DNA of 64,000 nt from Chlorocebus sabaeus (Eukaryota > Chordata > Mammalia > Primates > Cercopithecidae), in contig NC_132931.1 in assembly GCF_047675955.1 (NCBI RefSeq), positions 930,001 to 994,000 on the forward strand. Reading direction: 5' to 3'. The translations under genes and the position numbers were made by a program. This document shows positions 10,856 through 21,540 of the stretch, one piece after another. Numbering within the stretch: position 1 is the stretch's first letter; each line of letters begins with the position of its first letter. The notes below the pieces were generated by a model. It was given only the letters and a program-made list of their open reading frames with translations, searched no databases and was not told where the DNA came from.

Positions 10856-11169
10856 GGCCAGGTGCGGTGGCTCACACCTGTAATCCCAGCACTTTGGGAG
10901 GCCAAGGCAGGCAGATCAAGAGGTCAGGAGATTGAGACTATCCTGGCTAACACGGCAGAACCCCGTCTCTACTAAAAATACAAAAAAATTAGCCAGACAT
11001 GGTGTCAGGAGCCTGTAATCCCAGCTACTCGGGAGGCTGAGGCAGCAGAAGGGCATGAACCCGGGAGGCAGAGCCTACAGTGAGCCGAGATCGCGCCACT
11101 GCACTCCAGCCTGAGCAACAGAGCGAGACTCCGTCTCAAAAACAAAACAAAACAAAACAAGACAAAAAA
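10856..11169 (+). mobile_element. Alu
   Basis: Plus-oriented Alu with a (CAAAA)n tail at 11140-11169. Confidence 0.9.
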
Positions 11170-11288
11170 TAGAGACAGAGTCTTGCTATGTTGCCCAGGC
11201 CAGTCCCAAACTCCTGACCTCAAGTGATCCGCCCGCCTTGGCCTCCCAATGTGCTGGGAGTACAGGCATGAGCCACCACGTCCGGTTG
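11170..11288 (-). mobile_element. Alu monomer (reverse)
   Basis: Single reverse arm ending in gagccaccacgtccgg. Confidence 0.7.
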
Positions 11289-11341
11289 CTGTCCTGAGTT
11301 TCATGGAGACTTCATGACATAGGCATGATTTGGTTTTTAGT

Positions 11342-11627
11342 TTGTTTTTTGTTCTGTTTTGTTTTTGAGACAGGAGCCTAGCTCTGTCACCAAGTCTGGC
11401 AAGCAGTGGTGCAATCATAGCTTGCTGCAGCCTTGATTTCCTGGACTCAAGTGATCCTCCCATCTCCACCTCCTGAGTAGCATTACCATGCCTGGCTAAT
11501 TGTTTTATTTGTAGAGATGGATTCTCACTATGTTGCCCAGGCTGATCTTAAACTCCTAGCCTCAGGCAATCTTCCTGCCTTGGCCTCCCACAGTGCTGGA
11601 TTTCAGACATGAGCCACCGCCATGGCC
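11342..11627 (-). mobile_element. Alu (reverse)
   Basis: Diverged reverse Alu from gtttttgagacaggagcc to gagccaccgccatggcc. Confidence 0.8.
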
Positions 11628-11896
11628 ACATAGACATGATTGGTTAAATAATTGGTCACTGATGATCAACTCAACCTTCAACTCCTCCCTATCCCTGGAA
11701 ATCTGGGGGGAGAGGGCTGAAATTTCCAACCCCCTAATCACAAGGTTGACTCCTCTGGCAACCAGTCCTCATTTTGAGGCTATTCACGAGGCCCCAGAAA
11801 TCAGTCATCTCATTAGCATCCACAAAGACACTTACCACTTTGCAGATTTCAAGGGTTTCAGGAGCTGCACACCCAGGAAACAGGGGCAGAGACCAT
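11628..11896 (+). mobile_element. ERVL/MaLR-type LTR fragment
   Basis: Contains the ggctgaaatttccaa, ctcattagcat and aggaaacaggggcagagacca blocks seen in MLT-type LTRs. Family assignment uncertain. Confidence 0.45.
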
Positions 11897-11919
11897 ATAT
11901 GTGCATTTGTGTATATATG

Positions 11920-11950
<31 letters not shown>

Positions 11951-11960
11951 ATTCTTTGTG
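11897..11960 (+). repeat. (TATG)n/(TG)n microsatellite
   Basis: tatgtatatatg units followed by a pure TG run at 11928-11951. Confidence 0.85.
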
Positions 11961-12145
11961 TGTGTTCTTTCTTTTACACTGTAGTTTTCAGATCTTACAA
12001 ATATATATTATGATTTCATGTTTATATAATAAAAGGAAAATAAAATCTCGGGACCTCAGACTCGCTATGCTACAGGGAAAAGTCAAACCAGGAACTGGGT
12101 CACGCAAACCTGTCACGCATTTTATTTGATAAAGAGAGAACTACA

Positions 12146-12462
12146 GGCCAGGCACCATGGCTCACGCCTGTAATCCCAGCACTTTGGGAGGCCAAGGCAG
12201 TCAGATCATGAGGTCAGGAGATCGAGACCATCCTGGCTAACACGGTAAAACCCTGTCTCTATGAAAAATACAACAACAACAAAAAAAGTAACCACGCATG
12301 GTGGTGGGCACCTATTGTCCCAGTTACTCAGGAGGCTGAGGCAGGAGAATGGCGTGAACCCGGGAGGTGGAGCTTGCAGTGAGCCGAGATAGCGCCACTG
12401 CACTCCAGCCTGGGAGACAGAGCAAGACTCCCTCTCAGAAAAAAAAAAAAAAAACAAAAACA
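12146..12462 (+). mobile_element. Alu
   Basis: Plus-oriented Alu inside LTR-like segment C; A-tail at 12439-12462. Confidence 0.9.
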
Positions 12463-12558
12463 TATCTACAAAGATAAAAGTCTGCATACCTCCCTCAGAA
12501 TTTGCTCCAAGAAAATTCCTTGTGTGCCTCAAGATATTGACCCTAAAAGAGTTCTGTT

Positions 12559-12858
12559 GAGGCTGAGTGCAGTGGCTCATGCCTATAATCCCAGCACTTT
12601 GGGAGACTGAGGCAGGTGGATCATCTGAGGTCAGGAATTCGAGACCAGCCTGACCAACATGGTGAAACCCTGTCTCTACTAAAAATACAAACACTAGCCA
12701 GGTATGGTGGTGGGTGCCTGTAATCCCAGGTACATGGGAGGCTGAGGCAGGAGAATTGCTTGAACTCGGGAGACAGAGGTTGCAATGAACCAAGATCATG
12801 CCACTGCACTCCAGCCTGGGCGACAGAACAAGACTCCACCTCAGAAAAAAAAATAAAA
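12559..12858 (+). mobile_element. Alu
   Basis: Plus-oriented Alu flanked by aaaagagttctgttga on both sides (target-site duplication), inside segment C. Confidence 0.92.
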
Positions 12859-13390
12859 GAGTTCTGTTGAATTTCACCCTGATAATGTCTATGGATAACT
12901 TATGTTCACAAGTGATGGACAAAGGACAGAACTAATAGTCATGCTTCCACCCGCCTGAGACAAATCCATGTCTGCCTGCCTCCTCTACTCTATGTTTATT
13001 TATCTTATGTAAAATGCAGATTCACTAAGTGCAAAATTAATGTGCAGGTGGTTCTTCTACCCTCTCCTGCCACATGTAAAATGTGGATTCAGTAAACACT
13101 GATCAAAAGATTCAAATGCAACTGCTTTCGAATGCAACTCTGTTAGATATATACCTTCTCTTTTCTCTTTCTTTGCTTTTTCCCCTACTGCCTGCTCTTT
13201 TCCCTTTATTTATAGAAGTCCCCAAACCCTCTTTGGAAAAAGCACAGATAGCAGATGTGTCTTGTACTTTTGCGTGTGTGTGTGTGTGTGTGTGTTTCCT
13301 GGACACGCCCTCAACATTGGCAAAATCAACTAAAATGAATCAGACGCATCTCAGTCCTTTTCTTTGGCTTGCGATATAAATGGAATCATA

Positions 13391-13690
13391 GAGGCCAGGC
13401 ACGGTGGCTCACGCTTATAATCCCAGCACTTTGGGAGGCCGAGGCGGGTGGATCACCTGAGATCAGGAGTTCGAGACCAGCCTGGACAACATGGCAAAAC
13501 CTTTTATCTACTAAAAATACAAGAAATTAGCAGGCTTGTTGATCCCGCCTGTAATACCAGCTACTTGGGAGGCTGAGGCAGAAGAATCACTTGAACCCAG
13601 GAGGTGGAGGTTGCAGTGTGCCAAGATCGTGCCAGCACACTCCAGCCTAGGTGACAGAGTGCAACTCCACCTCTAACTAAATAAATAAAT
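13391..13690 (+). mobile_element. Alu
   Basis: Plus-oriented Alu with an (AAAT) tail; flanked by aaatggaatcatag / aaatgaaatcatag. Confidence 0.92.
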
Positions 13691-13911
13691 GAAATCATAG
13701 AATGTGTGGTTATTTGCCTCTTAATGTTTTAAAATCAAACATTTACTCTATAATTCTGCTTTATACCAAAATTCATCAGAAATAATCTTTTTAGCTCTGT
13801 GATTTTATTTTCTTTTCAAAATTAGCTGAACATTATAGCAAAACTGAGTTACAATTTTCTCCTGCTTTCCCTGAAGAAAAGCCCTGAGGGATTTTGTTTT
13901 ATTTTGTTTTT

Positions 13912-14211
13912 AGGTTTGTTTGTTTGTTTTTTTTTGAGATACAGTTTTGCTCTTGTTGCCCAGGCTGGAGTGCAATGATGCGATCTCACTGCAACCTCCG
14001 CCTCCCAGGTTCTAGCAATTCTGGTGACTCAGCCTCCTGAGTAGTTGGGATTACAGGCACGTGCCACCACACCTGGCTAATTTTTCTATTTTCAGTAGAG
14101 ACAGGGTTTCACCACCTTGGCCAGTCCGATCTTGAATTTCTGACTTCATGATCCACCCGCCTTGGCCTCCCAAAGTACTAGAATTACAAGCATGAACCAC
14201 TGCGCCCGGCC
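13912..14211 (-). mobile_element. Alu (reverse)
   Basis: (GTTT)n tail then gagatacagttttgctcttg; ends cactgcgcccggcc. Confidence 0.9.
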
Positions 14212-14289
14212 ATCTCTTTTCCATCAGTGGAAACATGTCTGTTGTACTGGAACAGGAATTTAAAGAAATTAAAGAATGTGTAAGCAGAC

Positions 14290-15035
14290 ACTCAGTTGTA
14301 TGTAAGAAAACCCAATTCCCCCTGAGGAAGAAAGAGCTGAAGTCCTTTAAAAATTAGCTGCCTGTTTTTCTGTGGCTAGCGAGCCTTATCTCTCCTCCTT
14401 TCCCAGGCATTGTGAAGACCCTGATTCCCTAGCTGTGCAGCTGCAAGGTCACTAGACAGAGAAACTCAAGTCGTAAAACATGTTTTTCCTTGAAAAGTAA
14501 GAAATGATGTAATGCATATCTCAATTAATTAAATAACTGTCTTGTTTCTTGCTTCTGTAATATGCTTCCCCTGCACAGATCTCCCTCTACCCCATGAAAT
14601 GCTTTTTTATTTGTTTTCTTATTTTTTTCGAGACAGAGTCTCACTCTTTGGCCCAGGCTGGAGTGCGGTGGCACGATCTCAGCTCACTGCAACCTCCACC
14701 TCCTGGGTTCAAGCAATTCTCTGCCTCAGCCTCCTGAGTAGCTGGGATTACAGGGCCCGCCACCATGCCCTGCTAATTTTTGTATTTCTAGTAGAGACAG
14801 GGTTTCACCATCCTGGCCAGGCTTGTCTTGAACTCCTGACCTCAGGTGATCCACCTGCCTTGGCCTCCCAAAGTGCTAGGATTACAGGTGTGAGCCACCA
14901 TGCCTGGCTTACAAAATGCTTAAAAGGTAACTTAACTCTATATTCAGGGCTCAGTCCTTTGGTTGTTAAGCTGACTGGGCTGGCGCACCTAAATAATAAA
15001 TATTCTCCTCAGTCCCTTCAGTCTCTCTGATTCCT
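14290..15035 (+). mobile_element. Putative ERV solo LTR split by an Alu
   Basis: The two flanks of the Alu at 14602-14908 join at a shared aaatgctt. The right part carries an aataaatattctcctcag polyadenylation-like segment and a ctgattcct end, as in several ERV1 LTRs. Family not resolved. Confidence 0.5.
14602..14908 (-). mobile_element. Alu (reverse)
   Basis: Reverse Alu flanked by atgaaatgctt / aaaatgctt (target-site duplication). Confidence 0.9.
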
Positions 15036-15097
15036 CATCAATACCACTACATTGCCTTATACATTTCCTTATACCTTTCCTTATAAAAAAACATACT

Positions 15098-15296
15098 CGG
15101 GTGGACACGGTGGCTCACACCTGTAATCCCAGCATTTTGGGAGGACAAGGTGGGCAGATCATGAGGTCAGGAGATCAAGACCATCCAGGCTAACATGGTG
15201 AAACCCTTTCTCTACTAAAAAAAAAAACCAAAAAATTAGCCAGGCATGGTGGCAGGCGCCTGCAGTCCCAGCTACTCAGGAGGCTGAGGCAGAGAG
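15098..15296 (+). mobile_element. Alu truncated at duplication junction
   Basis: Plus-oriented Alu broken after gaggctgaggc. What follows is a hairpin and then VKORC1L1 intron 1, so its right arm was lost at the rearrangement breakpoint. Confidence 0.85.
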
Positions 15297-15318
15297 ACCC
15301 TGTTAAGAGGGTCTCTCT
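15291..15318. repeat. Perfect inverted repeat at duplication breakpoint
   Basis: Arms 15291-15301 (agagagaccct) and 15308-15318 (agggtctctct) are exact reverse complements around a 6-base loop. Parts of gttaagag and gagaccctgg recur three times up to 15350. The paralogous region at 54266 has only the simple gttaagagaccctgg. Confidence 0.85.
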
Positions 15319-15330
15319 GTTAAGAGGTTC

Positions 15331-15685
15331 ACTGTTAAGAGACCCTGGCTTAAGCAGAGAGAAGTCTCCTTCTGCAAATACTAATGCCACTGGAAAATGA
15401 ATACTCTGCCCTACCTTTTGGAAAAGAGAATATATAGAAATTGGCAACTGAGAGATTCAGATGGGTATACTGGCACTTTTAGATATGTTCATTTTAGATG
15501 ATTATTTTTAATCAGAAATCTAGTGACTGGCCTCCCTCTTTGGGGTAAATCACTCTCAACACAGGACATTTAAGACATTTGACAGCTTAGTTGATTTTAG
15601 AATTGGATAACGTTCTCAAATAATTTTACATTTTTTAAAATAGGGAAATTCCAATATAGGGTTACCGGTTTTCCTTATTTTACAG
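15331..15685 (+). other. VKORC1L1: VKORC1L1 intron 1 end, copy 1
   Basis: Near-identical to 54266-54612 and directly upstream of the exon 2 acceptor. Homology starts inside the 3' end of a MER5A element that is complete only in copy 2. Confidence 0.8.
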
Positions 15686-15795
15686 ATGGGGTCAAGGATT
15701 TGGTCTTTTGGGTTCCATTTTTGGAAAGGATGGTGTATTAAACCAGCTAAACAGTGTCTTTGGACTTATATTTTATATACTACAGCTATTACTTG
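15686..15795 (+). CDS. VKORC1L1: VKORC1L1 exon 2, copy 1 (partial gene)
   Basis: A 110-base exon, the usual length for exon 2 of vitamin K epoxide reductase complex subunit 1-like 1, an ER membrane quinone/epoxide reductase. It has a consensus acceptor (tttacag) and donor (g|gtaagt). It encodes the loop and first part of the next membrane segment (WGQGFGLLGSIFGKDG...). Compared with copy 2 and with the family as I know it, it has two replacements: Arg to Gln in WG(R)GF and Pro to Leu in NQ(P)NS. The reading frame is open and joins in phase to either exon 3 copy. Exon 1 is not in the window, so this is part of an orphan or a very large gene. Confidence 0.7.
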
Positions 15796-16216
15796 GTAAG
15801 TATTTATCAATACAAAAATAAGGTTGTTATATTCCGTTTAGTACTTTGTGTCTTTACGCTGAAGTGTCTTGATGTTAAATAAAAGCATGTGTTATTTATA
15901 GAGCCACTAGCATGTACAACATCTTTGTATTGTGAAAACTTGATTCGCTAAGATTTTATTATATTAATGTTGAATTTATGTCACTTGCTGTTTAATCATG
16001 GAGAGCTGTATCTCATGATGTCCAGAAAAACCAGTCCCATTCCAGAAATTATCACTCCCATCTTCCCTGTAAATGTGTTTCCTAGTTTTATAGACTCTGT
16101 AGCCTTGTAAAGATATCATATATTAAGGGGACGTTAATGAGAAACCATCTTCATAATCCCATCACCTTTACATATCCACTGTTTCTACAGTCTTCTGCTT
16201 TTAAAGATAATTTTGG
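15796..16216 (+). other. VKORC1L1: VKORC1L1 intron 2 start, copy 1
   Basis: Unique intron sequence paralogous to 54723-55138, apart from small indels. Confidence 0.75.
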
Positions 16217-16344
16217 GGCTGGGCGTGGTGGCTCATGCCTGTAATCCCAGCACTTTGGGAGGCCGAGGTGGGCGGATCACCTGAGGTTGGGAGTTTGAGG
16301 CCAGCCTGGCCAACATAAAGAAAACCCATCTGTACTAAAAATAC
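16217..16344 (+). mobile_element. Alu left part, split by provirus
   Basis: The Alu runs to ctgtactaaaaatac and resumes at 24187 after the provirus. Its paralogue at 55139-55445 is uninterrupted. Confidence 0.9.
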
Positions 16345-17268
16345 TGAAAGGGTGGCCAGCCCCTCCACACCTGTGGGTATTTCTCATCAGGTGGGACGAG
16401 AGACTGAGAAAAGAAATAAGACACAGAGACAAAGTACAGAGAAAAAAAAGTGGGCCCAGGGGACTGGCATTCCGCATACGGAGGACCCGCACCAGCACCA
16501 GTCTCTGAGTTTTCTTAGTATTTATTGATTATTAATATTTTAGTAAGAGGAATGTGGCAAGACAGCAGGGTGATAGTGGGATGTCTGGATGTGTACGTAG
16601 GCAAGATTTATGCTTTTTCCACCCAGACATCTCGGTGGAGTAAAGAATAACAAAGCAGCATTGCTGCCAACATGTCCCGCCTCCTGCCACAGAAGGGTTT
16701 TTCTCCCGTCTCAGAATTGAACAAATGTACAATCAGGTTTTATATCGAGACATTCCATTCCCTGGGGCAGGCAGGAGACAGAGGCCTTCCTCTCATTTCA
16801 ACTGGAAGAGGCTTTCCTCTTTTACTAATCCTCCTCAGCACAGACCCTTCACGGGTGTCAGGCTGGGGGACAGTCAGGCCTTCTCATCCCACGAGGCCAT
16901 ATTTCAGACTATCACATGGGGAAAAACCTTGGACAATACCTGGCTGTCCAGGGCAGAGGTCCCTGCGGCTCTCCGCAGTGCATTGTGCCCCTGGTTTATC
17001 AAGACTGGAGAATAGCGATGACTTTTACCAAGCATACTGCCTGTAAACATTTTGTTAACAAGGCACATCCTGCACAGCCCTAGATCCCTTAAACCTTGAT
17101 TCCATGCAACACATGTTTCTGTGAGCTCAAGGTTGGGGCAAAGTTACAGATGAACAGCATCTCGGGCAAAGCAATTGTTCAAGGTACAGGTCAAAATGGA
17201 GTTTCTTGTGTCTTCCTTTTCTACACAGACACAGTAACAGTCTGATCTCTCTTTCTTTTCCCTACGTA
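16345..17268 (-). repeat. Provirus 3' LTR
   Basis: Begins at tgaaag on the + strand and pairs with 23209-24186. It lacks about 60 bases that the other LTR has near 23440-23505. Confidence 0.88.
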
Positions 17269-17269
17269 T

Positions 17270-17285
17270 CCCCCTTTTGTTTTTT
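17270..17285 (-). other. Provirus polypurine tract
   Basis: The reverse strand reads acaaaaggggga immediately before the 3' LTR; this is the usual plus-strand priming site of reverse transcription. Confidence 0.75.
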
Positions 17286-17379
17286 ACAAAATCGCCATCG
17301 TCATTATGGCCCGTTTTTGCTAGTTGTTGTCTTTTTGGAGTTGTTGGGTACACCTATAGACTAAAACAGACAGAACAGG

Positions 17380-18124
17380 CATACAAGGATTAATACAAAA
17401 TTTACAATAGTGGAACTTTTGATAGTTTTAATCCAAGTGATGGGATTAAGGTCAGGCCATCAGCAGCTTTTACAATTGTCTCAGTTTTTGGTACCAAATG
17501 TAAATGGGCTTTTGATGCCTTAAAAATTTTGTTTTTTAATTTTGAAATATTTAAAGTAAGATTATTTTTTCTTTTTTGTAGATGGCATTTAACCGTGTCC
17601 CAGTGATGTTCAGACTCATCATAGGCTCGGGGTGTAATACAAAAATTTGACATAGTCACAGTGTAACTGAAAAAGATATTTCAAGCTCATGAGCCTATCT
17701 CTCATTTAAATGACAGTTTGTCTTAGATGATTAATTTGGTTTGCCAATTTTTGATCTATTTGGGTCTGAGAATTCCACTATCTTGAGGAATTCTTTTGTC
17801 AATTATTGACATATTTAGCAGTTTGAACAGAGGAGTGTAAAGCAAATCCAGCAGCCGCAGTAGTAGCTGTGACTGCAATAAGACCCATAATCCCTGTCAT
17901 TAAAGTAAAATGAATCCTTTGGATCTTGTTAGAACTTTTTTTAATACTTTTGTTAAAATATGGACGGATGGGGAAGCTTCTCATGGTCAGTCTATGGACA
18001 CAGGGATCCACACACCCTCTCTTGCCCTCACTAGTAGAATACAGTGCTGCCAATTAAAAGTTGAATCAATGCAAGTAAATAATCTAAAATTTTCACAGGT
18101 TATAGCTTGGGAATCTGGTTTAAT
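17380..18124 (-). pseudogene. Provirus env remnant, transmembrane part
   Basis: Broken - strand frames (for example 17799-18053 and 17402-17659). They show a glycine/alanine-rich fusion-peptide-like stretch, then heptad-like and ESEHHWD-type segments characteristic of betaretroviral transmembrane envelope. Stops and frameshifts throughout, and it is interrupted upstream by an RPL12 retrocopy. Confidence 0.7.
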
Positions 18125-18136
18125 AACTATGTTTTT
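18125..18136. repeat. Target-site duplication of RPL12 retrocopy (left)
   Basis: aactatgttttt, repeated exactly at 18784-18795 after the A-tail. Confidence 0.9.
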
Positions 18137-18783
18137 GCTCTCGGCTTTCGGCTCGGAGGGGGCGAAGGTGCAACTTTCTTCGGTCGTCCCGAATCCGGGT
18201 TCATCCGACACCAGCTGCCCCCACCATGCCACCGACGTTCGACCCCAAGGAGATCAAAGTCGTATACCTGAGGTGCACTGGAGGTGAAGTCGGTGCCACT
18301 TCTGCGCTGGCCCCCAAGATCGGCCCCCTGGGTCTGTCTCCAAAAAAGGTTGGTGATGACATTGCCAAGGCAACGGGTGCCTGGAAGGGCCTGAGGATTA
18401 CAGTGAAACTGACCATTCAGAACAGACAGGCCCAGATTGAGGTGGTGCCTTCTGCCTCTGCCCTGATCATCAAAGCCCTCAAGGAACCACCAAGAGACAG
18501 AAAGAAACAGAAAAACATTAAACACAGTGGGAATATCACTTTTGATGAGATCATCAACATTGCTCGACAGATGCGACACCGATTCTTAGCCAGAGAACTC
18601 TCTGGAACCATTAAAGAGATCCTGGGGACTGCCCAGTCTGTGGGCTGTAATGTTGACGGCCGCCACCCTCATGACATCATAGATGACATCAACAGTGGTG
18701 CTGTAGAATGCCCAGCCAGTTAAGCACAAAGGAAAGTATTTCAATAAAGGATCATTTGACAACTAGTGGAAAAAAAAAAAAAA
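18137..18783 (+). pseudogene. RPL12: RPL12 processed copy with intact 165-residue frame
   Basis: An intronless copy of the 60S ribosomal protein L12 mRNA. It starts at the terminal oligopyrimidine-type 5' end (ctctcggctttcgg), has an uninterrupted ATG-to-stop frame at 18226-18723 (165 residues, the normal length), an AATAAA at 18743-18748 and an A-tail from 18770. It is flanked by 12-base duplications. The protein differs from the parent, as I recall it, at about five places (for example Thr at residue 4, Lys at 8, Ala at 52, Phe at 120). It lies inside the env region of the provirus on the opposite strand. Usually such copies are silent; the open frame means recent insertion or constraint cannot be excluded. 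Confidence 0.93.
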
Positions 18784-18795
18784 AACTATGTTTTT
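18784..18795. repeat. Target-site duplication of RPL12 retrocopy (right)
   Basis: Second copy of aactatgttttt, marking L1-type retroposition. Confidence 0.9.
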
Positions 18796-19975
18796 AAAAC
18801 TAGTATATAAGAGGATTTTACCTAACTTTGTAAAGGAATTTTTAGATTGGAATTTAGGTTGATAGTATAATATGGCTTATGATTTTTTGTTTTTATAGCT
18901 TGATTTCCAGACCAAATTTTAATGTGGTACAAAGCCACAGTAAGTTTTTATAATTTTGGATGTTTAGGACTAGTAACAGGACTAACTAACTTTGGTCGAG
19001 GTGATGAAATTCTCTTTTTTCCGCATTTTTATGGATAGGGTGGTTTTGACCTTTTATAAACCTGGTCTTCCCTTTTAGTTAAATCACTCTTATAGGTCGG
19101 ATTAATGGGCCAGATGGATGGGGCCTGCGAACATGAGTCTGGCCCTTACAATTGTAATATAATTGTCCTCAAGGGGCCCAATTTATGATAGTTTTGAATT
19201 TGTTGTTTTGTAATACCACCGCAGTATCAGTCACACGGTTTTTCAAAACCAAGACTTTTGGGTCTTTTGATTTTTGGGGAATTTCTTTGGGGCAAGGCTA
19301 CCCTTTAGGCCTAAATTGTAATGATCTTTGATAAGAAGAGTCCTGTAAATTATTTATCTGTGGCTCAAGTGACATTTCACTTACCATGTGATAAGTAAAT
19401 CTCCTGGTGCCACTGACAGTATGTGTTTCTACCCACCAATTTTGGGTTGTAGGCATTAAGCATCCTGGTGCCTTTTCTGGGCAAGTAGCGGGATAATAAT
19501 ACCCAATGGAAATATTTATTATTTTTTTTTAGGTTGGGCAGGGCAACGATCATCTAGTGGGGCCTGGTACCCATGCACTATTATTAACATATATTTTAAT
19601 AGGATTATTTATCCATGTGACTGCCCGAATTAAGGGCAGGAAAGGCACATAGGCCCAGTAAGTATAATTAGCTGCAGCTGTTTCTGCAGCCATGGGGAGA
19701 CTTACCACCGTTGATATAATTATCAAAGCTGTAAGCAGTATATTTTCTGGAGTTTGTGTTACCCTTGTTTTTTTTAGGCTTTTTTTTAGCTAACTGTGTC
19801 AGCTTCTTTAGTTGACCCCAGGTTGGCGGTTCCACTTTTTTGGTGGATGGCAGCTTTATCTGTTTTTTTGATATTGCCATTTTGTTTACTTGGCAAGTCG
19901 ATGATGCTTGATTGTGGGTTTTTCGTTTTTGCGGAGGTGTTTTTTTTTTTTTTTTTTTCATCTTCGATGGGTTTA
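18796..19975 (-). pseudogene. Provirus env remnant, surface part
   Basis: Continues env upstream of the RPL12 insertion. A - strand frame at 19668-19961 is rich in Lys and carries a PPTWGQLKKLT-like stretch typical of the start of betaretroviral env. No long open frame remains. Confidence 0.55.
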
Positions 19976-20149
19976 TTGTAGATAAATGTCTAGTGGGTAT
20001 TCATACAGGAAGCTGATTTTTTTCCAGTGAAACACAAGTAAAGCCTCTTCCCCATGTTATTACCTTTTTCATTTTTTATGTCTTATTTTTGTTCTTTTTT
20101 CACCAAATCAGTTTTTTTTTTTTTTTTCAGTAAAATGTTGTTTTGTAGA

Positions 20150-20880
20150 AGTAGTGGTCTGATTTTTGTCAATGTTTAAAAAATTTAAAGTATAGAGTGC
20201 TAGATTAAGTTTTATTTGGGGAGTGTTATATTCCTATTTTTTTTGTTTGTTTAACTAATTGAGCTTTGAGTGTTCTATTAATTCTTTTAATTATGGCCTG
20301 TCCTTGGGAATTATAAGGGATTCCTGTTGTATGTGTAATTTTTCACTGATTTAAGAATTTTTGAAATGTTTTACTACAGTATCCTGGCCCATTATCTGTT
20401 TTAAATTTTTTTTGGAACTTCTATGATAGTAAAACAAGATAATAAATGTTTTTTAACATAGGAAGTACTTTGTTTTTTTGTCTAGCAGGTTGTTCACACA
20501 AAATGTGAATAAGTATCAACTGTCACATGGACAAATGACAATTTTTCAAATGAAGGTACATGTGTGACATCCATTTGCCATAACGTATTAGGACATAGAC
20601 CTCTGGGATTAACTCCTGCCTCTTGAGTGGGCAGGTGTAGGACTTGACACTGAGTGCAATATTGTACAATATTTTTTGCCTGTTTCTATGTGATATCAAA
20701 TATATTTTTTAGTCCTGTTGTATTTACATGAGTTAAGCATGAAGTTCTTGTGCTTTTATGAAGGCAGATGATACTAGCATGTCAGCTTGTTTGTTTTAGT
20801 TAAAGGCCCTGGTAAATTAGTATGTGCTCGAATATCAATAATATAAAATGGGAAATTTCTTTTTTTACAGTTTGTTGTGA
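20150..20880 (-). pseudogene. Provirus pol remnant, integrase part
   Basis: On the - strand near 20265-20335 a broken frame resembles the conserved integrase core segment (a Gly-Ile-Pro-Tyr-Asn-Pro-Gln type motif with substitutions). Frames are interrupted. Boundaries approximate. Confidence 0.5.
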
Positions 20881-21540
20881 CAAATTAGACAACTGGTTTA
20901 ACTGATCATCCATACCATATTTGATTAGGGCTGCCTCAATATCCTTTGTAGCCTGTACTACATATCAGAATCTGATACAGTGTTAATAGGCTGATTAAAA
21001 TCTTGTAACACTGAAATGACAGCAACCAACTCTGCTCTTTCAGTTGAGTGATATTAAATTTCAATGACTCATTCTTTTGGCTTGGTGTAAACCACTTTTC
21101 CATTGCTAGAACCATCAGTAAACACCATCAGAGCACTTTTTTAAAGGTTTATGTCTGGTAATTTTATGTAAAACCCAAGTAGTCAATTTTAAAAACTGGA
21201 AGATTTTTGTTTTTGGGTAATGATTATCAATAATTTTCACAAAATTAGTAAGATCAATCTGTCAAGTACCAGAATTGATAAAGGCTTGTTTAACCTGTTC
21301 CTTGTTTAAAGGAACAATGATTTTATCTGGTCACTTCCATACAATTTTACTATCTATAATCTTGCCCGACCAATTAATGTAGCTATTTGATCTAAATACA
21401 ATGTAAAAGTCTTAGTTGTACTGTGAGGAAGGAATGACCACTCCACAAGATCTGTATTTTGAACAATAATGTCTGTTGGAGAATGTGTAGTAGCAAAAAT
21501 CAAAAGTTGGAGTGGGACTAAGTGATCTATTTTATTTACT
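20880..21540 (-). pseudogene. Provirus pol remnant, RNase H/connection part
   Basis: Position between reverse transcriptase and integrase, with a short - strand frame at 21354-21551. Motifs are degraded, so this rests mainly on order. Confidence 0.45.

Larger units (their letters stand above)
12030..13390 (+). mobile_element. LTR-like segment C (ERV1-type?), split by two Alus
   Basis: Non-Alu parts 12030-12145, 12463-12558 and 12859-13390 read as one element. They are repeated in the same orientation at 10130-10855 and inverted at 8740-9557. It contains a TG run at 13272-13293 and ends near ctcaacattggcaaaat. Confidence 0.5.

Noticed and set aside
11593..12129. 178-codon + strand frame
   Set aside because: Made of LTR fragment and TG repeat; no start context or homology.
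12206..12922. 238-codon - strand frame
   Set aside because: Two Alus read in the usual Alu-derived frame.
1000..15300. VKORC1L1 exon 1
   Set aside because: No CpG-rich segment and no sequence encoding the N-terminal part of the protein was found.
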